Source of the DNA: Vitellaria paradoxa
Lineage: Eukaryota; Streptophyta; Magnoliopsida; Ericales; Sapotaceae
Direction of reading: 5' to 3'
Length of the DNA: 64,000 bases
Assembly: GCA_019916065.1 (NCBI GenBank)
Contig: CM034241.1
Location: 22,955,541 to 23,019,540, forward strand
This document shows, piece after piece, positions 36,401 to 48,400 of this stretch. The translations under genes and the position numbers were made by a program. The notes under the pieces were generated by a model. That model ran no database searches. It worked only from the letters and a program-made list of their open reading frames with translations, and was not told where the DNA came from. How positions within the stretch are numbered: the first letter of the stretch is position 1; every line of letters starts with the position of its first letter.

Positions 36401-39400
36401 GCCTGCGACCTGCCCCCAAAAGCTGCAGAACTTCGGGCCCTCTTTCTGTACGGCGACCTAACCCATTCCAGACCCTAAGTCTTCCACCTTAAATGCAAGA
36501 AAACATCCCTTTTGACCTTATGCTTTTTCCAAAACAAAAAGCCCATCATTGCAAGTGAGGAAAAACACCCGAGAGGAAAGACCCTTGTTGATTTTCTACC
36601 TCTCAATCAGAGTTCTTTGGCAAACTTCTTGAAGATCGGAAATCTCAAATCTAGTGTTGTCTATTAGATTGAGAGAACACTTCTATAGCAGTTGGAGCAG
36701 GTTGAAGTTTCATAGAAAAAGCGTTGCAGTCGACTAGCAATCAAGAAAAGACAGATTAGGTATAAGTAGATCAATAGAATAATTGGTTGGGTGAACTTGT
36801 AATCTCTTGGGTGAGTTCCTGCGACTTTGATTATAGTAAAGCTATTTGTCTGCTCCGCAACAAGGATCCGGGGTTTTTCTCCTTTGAATTGATTTGATTC
36901 AAAGGAGATTCCGTAGTAAACATCTTGCCTCTTATGGATTGTTTACTTGGTTTTGATTTCGATCAAAGTTTCTTGGAACCTATTCTAAGATCTTGAAAAG
37001 TAGATCGTTTATTCATATTCATTTCTGTTAATTGAATTCATACTGGGTATTTGCTACACTAGAGCAATTTCAGTTGCATTACACATTACTGCAGCACTAG
37101 CTGAATAAGGTGTGCAAAATTAAGGCATGCAACTAACAACAACGCAAGCAGAGGTCAAATCAATAACTTTATTGAAACTCTTCTGCCCAAACAAAATAAA
37201 GGTTTACTCCAGCTTGGCCTCATAAGCATATGAAAGGATACAACCATTTGTTTCATAAACATAGCCCAAGGCCAATTTTCATAGTCTCTTCAAAATATTG
37301 ACAGTTTTTAAGGAAACAATAATATATCAATAAGACAACAGTGAACTGCTGGTCTTGCAAATATAAAAGGTAGTAGCAAGAAAAGGAATACTTACCCCAA
37401 AAAAAAAAAAACATAGAGAGAGAGAACTTAAGGAATAAGAAAGACCCGCCGGACATACATGGCTCCTGTTCAAATGGAAGTATGGGACACAAAATGGTTA
37501 CCACAATTTGGTTTCCCTGTGGGGAATTTATTATCGTAAAAATTCATATAGAATAAACTGGAAAAAATAATAATAAAAAATAGTGGTTACTACAATTTTG
37601 GTTTCCCTGTGGGGAATTTATTATCGTAAAAATTCATATTGAATAAACTGGAAAAAATAATAATAAAAAATAAACAGCTTCCTAGCATAAAAAAGGCCGG
37701 TGCAGAAAATATAGGCCCAATTACGCACAAGCAAAAAGGGGTCAAGCGATTTGGCAACCACATTTTTATGCAAACCTAGAGGCTCCATAAATTGATACAG
37801 GTATCCAGCCTGCAAAACCAATTTATTTTCTCATATCAACTTGTAGAAACTGAGGACATCCTAGGTAAGCCAAGATGCAAGTACTCCAGAATATGTATCT
37901 GCCCAACCCAAGAGCTTACGATGATCATGGAATACAAAGAATTCCTTAAACAGACCCAAAAAAAAAATGAAAAATTACCAGAGAGTAATCTTGAGGAGAA
38001 AGACGATACCAGAACAATTCGATTAAGACAAATAAAAACAATTCTGTATAAATTTCCGTATTTTAAAGGCTAAACCAAAATTTTTGAATGCAAGGAGTGT
38101 TTTATGTCCAGATTATCAAATAGAACTGACTATATAACACTAACACTAATATCTGAAAAAGTAAAGATTTAATGAACTACAATTTTTAGACGACTCCAAC
38201 CACCCGATATTGATACACCGTAACTATCCCCTCATACGCTAATTGCTTACAATTCCACAACAATTTAAGAAAACACATCACAGTATAGTTACACAGCCAA
38301 GAAAACTCGGAAATGCATTCAGAACATGGCCTACATTAAGATATATCAAAAACAAATAAATAAACACAACCTACGATTAGGCCATAAATTATTGGAAGCT
38401 AGTACAATGAAAAATTACTAATGAGGAGGATATGATGCAAGAAAATAACTAAATGCCTTTAAGTAATTTATTTTATAATAGAACTTATCCAGAAAGATGA
38501 ATAAAATAAGGCCAAACACCTGCAGCTTCTTGGCCAGTCATTGCATCCACAACAAGCAAAACTTCTGTGGGATTTAGTGCCCTTTTAACTTCTTTTAACT
38601 CATCCATCATTGCCTTATCTATCTGGGGAAAGGAAAAAAGAAGAGAGAAAAGAAAGATTAAGCAGTTTAAAAATGGGAAAAAAATAGATAGAAAGAAAAC
38701 AAACAAATCATCTTAAAACTATCCGCGAAACATAGGTGATACAACCTGAAGTCTTCCAGCAGTATCCACTATCACCACATCTATATTCTTCCTTTTTGCC
38801 TCTTGCAGACCTTGCCTAGCTATTTCGGCAGGTTTAACACCAGTTCCTGCTGTATAAACAGGCACATCCACCTGTCACAAGCTTATTACTGAATATGAGA
38901 ATGAATTAAGTCAACCTGAAGCAGAATCAGACATGAAGGGTAACAAAGAAGAGATAAAAACAAGGAATACAAGAGCTGCTCATTGTATTTTAATTATGGA
39001 AAATAACTTTACGTGAGCATATTTAATGTTTATTTTCACCAGTCAGTCTCAAGCTCAGATAAATGAGGAGGTTTGTATCTATGGTGGTCCAAGCCAATCA
39101 AAATTGCCTTGACTGGACTCTCAGCAGACATTACTGACACTACACTAGAATCTGCCCAACCCTCTTATGAATCTTGGATTCAAGATAATGCTAATATTGT
39201 CAGTTTTCTATGGGATTTATGGAGGTCGAAATTTCAAATCCATGCACTCATCTTGAGGGGGAGTGTTAGAGATATAATTGGTCGGTGAAGGGTATAAATT
39301 CGTATTTAGATTCTTTGATGAGTTTTGTAGAACAATGAGAGTATATGGATTGGGGAGGGCTTTGATATAAAGATCGGGTATTTTCTTAATGCCTTTTTCT

Positions 39401-42400
39401 AATTAATAAATTTTATTTGCTTATCAAAAAAAGATGGATATGTAGCAATGGAAGAAAATATAAGATAATAAATGAATCAGTCCGAAATAAAGTTAAGGTG
39501 ATACTGATAGAAGAGAAATTAAGATAAGATTATTTAATAGGATTTTGTCATGTTCAACATAGATTAAAAGAGGCACCAATAAGAAAGAGTGTCTCAACCC
39601 AAGTAGATGGTGTAATAAGGACGAAAGTTAGAACTCCAATCACAAGGACTAAAATTAGGGAGAAAGACCCGAATTCAGATAACCTCACAGAAAATATAAT
39701 CTTTAACAGAAATGAATGGAGAAAAAAATTCACATAGTCAGACCAACCTAGTTTGGGACCAAAACTTTGTTAGGCCGCATAGAACAATTGCACATTAGAC
39801 GTAGGTGACTTCTAGTACCTTGTTTAATTTTTTTTTTTTTTAATATAAACTACATATGTGGGAAAAGGCTTTGTTTGGTTTGGTTATAAACTATATATGT
39901 GTCAAAAATCACTTTTAAATATTAAATTTCAAATGATTCTCTTAAAACACTTGATTACATGAACTTAAATTTGACTCATATTATGGTTTTCAAAACATGG
40001 ACGAAAGAGGAAATATGTGTTTTTAAAGTGCATATTGTGCAATAACATTGCTAAAATCTATTAGGTGTTCATCATTGCGAAAATTCTCAATCTAGCTATG
40101 TTATATTATATATATTATGAGCTCTTTGGAGCCTATTGTAATTGCCCAGGATACACTTATTATTATTATCGAGCATCAAACAAGAGTCATTGGGATTGTA
40201 AATAGGGGTGGTAATTGTGTCATGTTGGATTTATAATTAATGTCATCTTCAAATTCATAAGATTTTTCTTTTCTTTTTTTCCCCCTCTTTTTTTTTTTTC
40301 TTTTTTTTTGGTGGTTCTGTTGATGTTAGTTATAATATTAGGAAAAATACTATTCATCTAAGTATATTTGTCAAATTGCTATTAAATTAAAAACGCAATC
40401 AGTTTTTTGGTAAAATTTTTGAATAGAATATGCATTGTGAGTTACGTTTTTTAAAAATGTATTATGCGATTACACTTTTATCAGCTTCCCAATTTTAAAA
40501 TAAACGGTTTCCTCTCCTAACTAACATAACTAAACAAAAAGTGGAATAAAACAAATTTATCCAAAAAAAAAATCACTTAAAAATATTTGTATTTAAATAA
40601 AAAACCAAAATTTTATCTCATAAGACTTTATATTAATTTAAAATACTAAGATTTTATCTCATAAAAGATCCTATTTTGGTAAAATTCCAACCTAAGTAAG
40701 AAACTTATCTAATAAGTATTTAAGTTTAATTAAAACACTAAAATTTATCTCATAGAAGACGTGTGTCTTGGTAAAATTGTAATTAAAGTAAGAAACACTA
40801 CCTAACTTTACCTAGGCTAAGGATTGTCTAAGTCACCCTTTAGCCAAACACAAATTTTTAAGAGATAAAACTTTTGTGTTCTAATTAAATTTAAAGACTT
40901 ATTACATAAGTTTTAAATAAATATAATTCTTGAAATAGTTGATGTTTACAATTGAAATCAAAGTAACTTTAAGAGAGAACTATTTAATGAAAATCTTAGT
41001 TCCAAAACCAATTTAATTGGTGATTTTGGTGATTCTTCAAGGTATAATTAAAGATATAAAATGAAAGCTCAATGGGGATAAATGTTGACCAAGTCTAAAA
41101 TAGAAATTCTAGTTCAATAAGAGTCATTAATCAGGCACTTGGCATCCATGTTTCATGTAATATGCCCGGATGCTCCAAGTGAAGCAATCGTCATACAAAA
41201 TCCTCAAGGAATTGTGCATGAGAACTCTATAGGCATAATTTAAATTTATTTAGAACTTATATAATTAGTCTTTCAATTTAATTAGAACACTAAAATTTCG
41301 TCTCATAAAAAATTGTGTTTAAACAAAGGGTGGCCTGGATGGTGCTTAACTCGTGTAATGTTGGGTATTGGTTTCTTACTTTAATTGGAATTTTACCAAA
41401 ACATAGTCTTTTATGAGATAAAAGAAACTTTAATTGGAATTTTACCAAAACAAAGCCTATTATGGGATAAATATTAGTGTTTTAATTAAATTCAAATATT
41501 TATTCGATAAGTTTCTTACTTGATTTGGAATTTTACCAAAACACAACCTTTTATGAGATAAGATTTTGGTGTTTAATTTAAATACAAATATTTACAAGAT
41601 GACGGTTAATATTTTTTTTTTGGGGGGGGGGGTAAAATTGGTTTATTCTTGTTATTTTAGTTATTAGTTAGGGGAGCTAACAGTTTATTCTCAAATTGAG
41701 AAGACGATAAAAATGCAATTTGAGAATGTATTTCTTAAAATCGCATTTTGAAAATGCAGTTTTTTGTCCAAAATTTTTATTTAAAAATGCAATCTTGCAT
41801 TTTTTTATTTAACAATACTTTCCAAACTAGTTTAAACCAACAGTATTTCCCAAAATATTTGAACCAAGATTAGTAGAACAAAAATAATTGGTCCCTAATT
41901 AGTGTCAATACCTGTTTATACTCAAACATTTTAAAATTTAATAAACATGTTAAATAATTAATTTACTTCAAGATCAAATCAAATCATGTTAATTTCAAGT
42001 AAATGTCTTCGCGTCATGATGGTTTGTGTACTCTCTCAATAACTTTGTACATGGGTCATGTTCCCGTGCCATGTAATATTGCCACCTCTAATTATAAGTG
42101 ACCATAACGATGATGACTAAGTTTTGTTTTGAGCCTCTGGTATATATATATATATATTTTCCTATGGCATCTTTTTATTTATTGATCATTGCATATTCTT
42201 CTTAAGTTGAGTACTTGTGTAACCATAATTTCAAAACTCTCCATTATTTTCTTACGTGATCCAAACTGGATAGATGTTGACATGTACTAGCCCAGGGTAG
42301 CTCATTCTTTAATTTCATTGATGCAAACACTGAAAATGACCACTAAGTTGAGTAGCAAATGGGGTATGTTTTGAGTCCACAGGTGGGATAGTATTTTCCT

Positions 42401-45400
42401 TAGAGATAGTGGAGATTATTAGACTTTTGATTGGATTTAGCATTTATGGATTACAGATTCTTATTCTATGATATTGGATTATGGATATGGATGCTTGGTT
42501 TTAGTTCTTATTTAAGGATATTGAGATTGTTTAGATGATATTTTGGAGTTATTTAATAAATTATGATTGATGAATTAGTTTTCTATTTCATGGGTATGGC
42601 TAGAAGTGGCAGAGATGTGTTTGATCATTTAATAGGTTTAGGCCTTATGCATGTGTGGGTTGTGGGGCGTGACGAGCCACGCACGAGAGGGTGCGTTAAG
42701 AGTCTGAAATAGTTATAACTATTAAAATTACCTGTCTCTAACAACTAGAGCTTGTAGGCGATATGTTAGCTAACAATTTAACAGCATTCATTTAGAAGTG
42801 ATAATCGGCTGCTTGACAATAAGAATGCCAATATAGTTAATTAAGGCTTGAAAGCCACTCATTTTGTGAGTGAAGAACGCCTAATGGCCACTGGCAAAGG
42901 TCCCAAGTTGAACGAGGCCAATAAAATTTTCTGGAGACTAAAACGAACTACGAATTGCCATGACCTGGAAATGCAACACGTCCTAGACAATGGAAGTCAA
43001 ATACCTGCTCACTTAAAATAACAAGTTGATCAATTGCAGCAGGCCTGTACACATCTCCAGCAACCAGCATGCAGCTCTTCCCCTGTGAATCATGCACATC
43101 ATAACTTAAAAGACTGATCTAGCTTGAAGAGAAGCACACACCAGTTGCATGGGTGGTTCTGCCTCAGAAAGAGAGAGAGATGATCATGGTGCTTTAGAGA
43201 GTTCACCTGTTTCTTGAGATAGAAAGCAAGCTTTGCACAAACAGTTGTTTTTCCAACACCTTGTAGACCGGCCAATAGAATCACAGTAGGCCCAGATTCT
43301 GCGAAAACCAGTTCAGAAACCTCCCCACCCATCAATTTCACAAGTTCATCATGTACAATCTGCATAAATCAGTAATTTGATTGTGTTCTTAAAAATGGTA
43401 CAAACACCATCGAACCAAAGGAAGAAAACTTGCTTGCTATTTTGTTTATCATATCTTTCTCTTTTTTTATTTCGCTCCCTTCCCTGCTTCTTCTCACTTA
43501 CAATGTTTTAAAAGTGGGAGATGGCTTCACCTCACAATTACCTACAGCTACAAGCATTCAATTACACGCATGTGCTCACATTCTACAAATAGAAGGTTGT
43601 ACTTCTATTTGACGCCAAGTCACTTTTCATCTCTCTACACTAAAGTGATTCTATACTTACCACTACCTACCTCTCACTAGATTGTTTCATCTCTCACTCA
43701 ATCATCCTACCTGATTTATTACCTCTCTGTTGAAATGTTACGACATTGTCTATATTTGTACAGTGTATTTACAAATTGAATATCCATACTTTGACCAATT
43801 GCTGATCAGGTCTCACTCCACGAATTAAGCCAACACCAACAGCCTGTTCGCTTACAACTTCAACAAACCTTCTCACAACAGGAAGGCTTACCTGTGACAG
43901 AACAATTCAGCAACTGTTACGGTTTAGATACAACTCCCATAAACAAATTTCAAATTAAAAAATCCAAAAAACCTTACATCTGCTTCTAGAAGAGCTCTCC
44001 TAATGTCTCGCATAGGTTCCACAATATTTTCCTTGGTCAAGACCTCTGGAGCAAAAGGAAAATGCTAATATGAATAGTGATGCAAGCAACAATTTAGGTG
44101 AAAAAAAAAAAAAATCCCAGAGTCAAATCTGTCTATAATTTCAACATAAATGGCCCATATCCTACCATTTGTAAAAAGAAAAAAAGTCTAGTTCTCTCAC
44201 TAAGATTATAGATCTTCCATAATGCACTGAAACAAAAACACTGAAAAGATTTTTATCGTTCATACAAACCATGTATGCTGTGCAGCAGAGAATCACATTC
44301 CTAGGAAACTATCTCTAGTACAACCCTTCAAGTTAAACCAGGCTGGATCATAAGATCATCTGACATGGTGTGGAAGTCCCTGACCAGATATTAATTAAAT
44401 GCAGTGGGAAAAGAAGTTATAACAAAAACATGCTTCAGTGTTAAGGGAAATGTTAAAACCACAAGAAACAACTAAAAGACAATATTTTCCCACTATAAAT
44501 GAAAAATTTTCAATTAGGGGCTCTCCCACTCTTATAATTTTTTCTACTAATAGCCTTTGAATTAAGACATGAAATTCCGCCCTTTCTAGTTATGGATTAC
44601 AGAACAATCAAACACAATCTCAAAGTACAAAAAATAAAAGGAATTAAACAGAAAGATTTTTTCGAGGAAAACCCTTCTCAAATAAGGAAAAAAAAAAAAA
44701 AAAACTCAAGCCACAAAGACCAAAATTTTCACAATGCACAAACAGTTACAAGAAGGACCATAGTAGCATATACAGTCTACTCTTCCAACCTTTGTTGCAC
44801 CGATCACAATGGGCACCTTCTCCAATACAGAAAAAGAATCTTCACCGCACTTAATGAAGAACACGCTCACGCTTTAGAATTCCTTCGAAGAAACCAAGCA
44901 CAAGAAATTTAATAGTTAAAACTATCGTGGTTAAGTTGAGAGAAGTCAATTATAAGCTCAAAAAGAACATATTCTTTTCTCTCTAGAAGTGCCACAAGAC
45001 TCTAAGAGAATGTTTATATTTATAGAGTGCTCAAACAATCCAATCTTCATAAGATTGTATAATTTCCTATTTCCAAAATTTTCTAGGAAACCTTTCTATA
45101 AATGATTATGACCTCCTTGAAGCTTAGGAATCTTTCCTTAAAAGTGTTTCCAACCTCCTTTGGCATTAGGAAATTTCATTAAAGTATTTCTAACCTCCTT
45201 AGGCATTAGGAAACCTTTCAAGATGATTCTCCTAGCTATCCAGTATGTAACGAAATGGAAAATTTTTGAATCTGTCTATATTTGTGAATTGAGAATACAC
45301 AGGTTTATATAGTAGGTTACAAGAGGAAAAATAGGAAACTAAATCATTCCTAGGAGAAAAATTAGGGAACTAATTCAAATCCAATCTAATCTAATCAAAT

Positions 45401-48400
45401 CCCTCAATTTAAGGGATTTTAAATAATTCTTCTAATCTATTTACGTCTTATCTACACCTCAACACTTCCCCTCAAGCTATGGAATAAATGTCTTCCATTC
45501 CCAGCTTGAATACTAGATAATGGAAATTCGAACTGTTCAGTCCTTTTGTTAAAACATCAGCTAACCGACGTTCTGATGGAACATAGGACATACACACTAA
45601 TCCTTCCTCCAATTTTTCTTTGATGAAATGTCAATCAATTTCAATATGCTTTGTCCTATTGTGTTGTATAGGATTATGAGCAATATTGATAGCTGACTTG
45701 TTGTCACAATAGAGCTTCATAGGACCTGCCCATTTGACTCTCAAATCATCTAGAATAATTTTCAACCAGAGTAGTTCACATAGTCCTTGAGCAATAGCCC
45801 TAAATTCTGATTTTGCAAATGATCTTGCAACCACATTCTGCTTCTTGGTTCTCTACGTTACCAGATTACCTCTAAGAAAAGTACAATACCTTGTAGTTGA
45901 TCTTCTATCCACTAGGGAGCCTGCATAGTCAGCATCGGTGTAAGCTTCTAGATCAAGAATATTGTTCTTCTTGAACAAAATTCCTTTTCCCAGATTGCCT
46001 TTCAAGTAATGCAACACCCTGTAAGCAGCTTGAAGATGAGGTTCCCTAGGATCATACATGAATTGACTAATCACACTCACTGAGTATGCTATGTCTAGCC
46101 GGGTGTGAGCAAGGTATATTAGTCTACCAACCAACCTCTGATACATCCTTTTATCAACAGCGGGTCTTCTTTAGCTTCTCCCAACTTATGGTTTGGATCC
46201 ATTGGAGTAGAGACTGACTTACACCCGATCTTCCCTGTTTTTGCTAACAAATCCATCACGTACTTTTGTTGAGATATGAAGATCCCTTGTGTGAAGTATG
46301 CTACCTCAATACCAAGGAAGTACTTTAGTTTCCCCAGTTCCTTTATCTCAAACTGTTTTTCCAATCTCTGCTTCAATTCATGCTGCTCTCTCTCGTCATT
46401 TCTAGTGACAATGATGTCATCTACATAGACTAGAAAAGCAGTCACTCCCCTGCAGCCGAATGCTTAATGAAGAGAGTGTGGCCACCTTGGCTTTGTTTAT
46501 ACCTAGACTCCTTTATGACTTTCGCAAATCTCCCAAACCAACCTCTAGGAGATTGTTTTAACCCATAAAGTACCTTTCTCAGTCTGCACACCTTGTTACC
46601 TGTGTCCCCCTCAAATCTTAGTGGAATGTTCAAGTAGATTTCTTCTTTTAAGTCACCATGGAGAAATGCATTCTTAACATCATACTTGTAGGAGTTGCCA
46701 ATTGAAGTGGGCAGCCAATGATAACAGAATTCTCGCAGTATTCAATTTTGCAACTGGAGCAAAAGTCTCTTAATAATCAACTCCATAAGTCTGAGTATAT
46801 CCTTTGGCCACCAATCTTGCTTTATATCTCTCAAGAGAGCCATCAACCTTGTATTTCAGTGTGAAAATCCACTTACAGTCAACAATGTTTTTCCCTTTCG
46901 GTTTATCAACAATCTCCCATGTTTTATTCTTTTCTAATGCATTCATCTCCTTTCTCATAGCAACCCTCCATTCCCTTTTTGACAATGCCTCAGAAATAGT
47001 GTTTGGGATAGCAATGGTGTTCAAACTTACAATGAACTGTTTGTGCATTGAGGACAGACGATTAAGAGACAAATAGTGGGATAGTGGATACAGTGGTCGT
47101 TTGGTGCTTTCTCTGGTACCTTTTCTAACTGCAATGGGAAGGTCTAGGTCGTCTATTGGGTCAGTAGATGTTTCAACAGTTTGTGTGTGTGAATGTGAAT
47201 CAGATCTTACCGTGATCTCATCCCCAGGGCTTGAGTTGGATTCTTAGACCTGTGTCAGTTCTAGAACAGCTTTTCTCCTTGAATACACCTGAGAGAATCT
47301 TGAAAAATTGTGAGTGACACTGGGTGGGACAGGAGAGGACACGAGTTCAGTGGCAGAATTGGCTGACTCAGATGTGATTGTCTTAGTGGCCTCAGGTTTA
47401 ACGACACATGTTGGAACATGAGGAAGGTCAAGGGTTTTTAAGTGGTTCAAATGACCCCAAGTACTCTCTTCCATCATTGAAATCTCCCCCTGAAGAGAGG
47501 ACTTCGAGAAAAAAGGGATATTTTCTGCGAATGTGACATCGGCAGAGATGTAAAATTTTTTGGATGAAGGGTTGTAACATTTATATCCCTTTTGGGTGGA
47601 TGAATAACCAAGGAAGACACATTTGATGACTCGGGGGTCTAGCTTGCCTCTATGTTGGTTGTGGACATGAACAAAGGCAGTGCACCCAAATACCCTAGGT
47701 ATAAGGCCATTTGAGGTTCTGAAGTGACGGTAGAAACTATTAAGGATCTCTATAAGACTTTTGTTGTCTAACATATGTGAGGGAAGTCTATTTATCATGT
47801 ATGTGGCAATAAGAACAGCTTCCCCCCAATAGAACTTAGGATCCTTTCCCTGAAAGAGCAAAGCTCGAGTGGTGTTAAGCAAATACCCATTTTTCCTTTT
47901 AGCTACCCCATTTTGTTGCGGTGTGTTAACACATGACGACTCATGGATAATGCCTTGTGATTGAAAGTAAGGTGACAAAATCTGGTTGAAGTAGTCTCTA
48001 GCATTGTCTATCCTAAAGCTTTTTATTTTAACCCCAAATTGGTTTTGAACCATTGAATGGAAGTTAGGCATAACAATGCTAACATCAGATTTTTGTTTGA
48101 GAAAAAAGAGCCATGTAATCCGAGTGCAATCATCAATTAAGGAAACAAACCACCGAGCCCCAGAAACATTAGGTATAGTAGAAGGACCCCATATGTCACT
48201 ATGAATCAAATGTAAAGGATGAGAACTTCTTTTATTGCTAATAGGAAAAGATACACGAGTATGTTTTGCCAATTCACAAATATCACAATGAAACTCAGAA
48301 ATATCCAATCCTTGGAACAAATTTAAAACCTGATTTTTAAAACCTGAAAAGATGGATGACCTAGGCGTAGGTGATACAGCCAAATGGCATCTTTATTTGA

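Noticed and set aside
40341..41851. A microRNA precursor in the foldback
   Set aside because: Arms are hundreds of bases long and imperfect throughout, more like a transposon foldback than a miRNA hairpin.
44592..44912. 106-codon plus-strand frame in intron 2
   Set aside because: Lys-rich low-complexity translation of A-runs; no recognisable domain.
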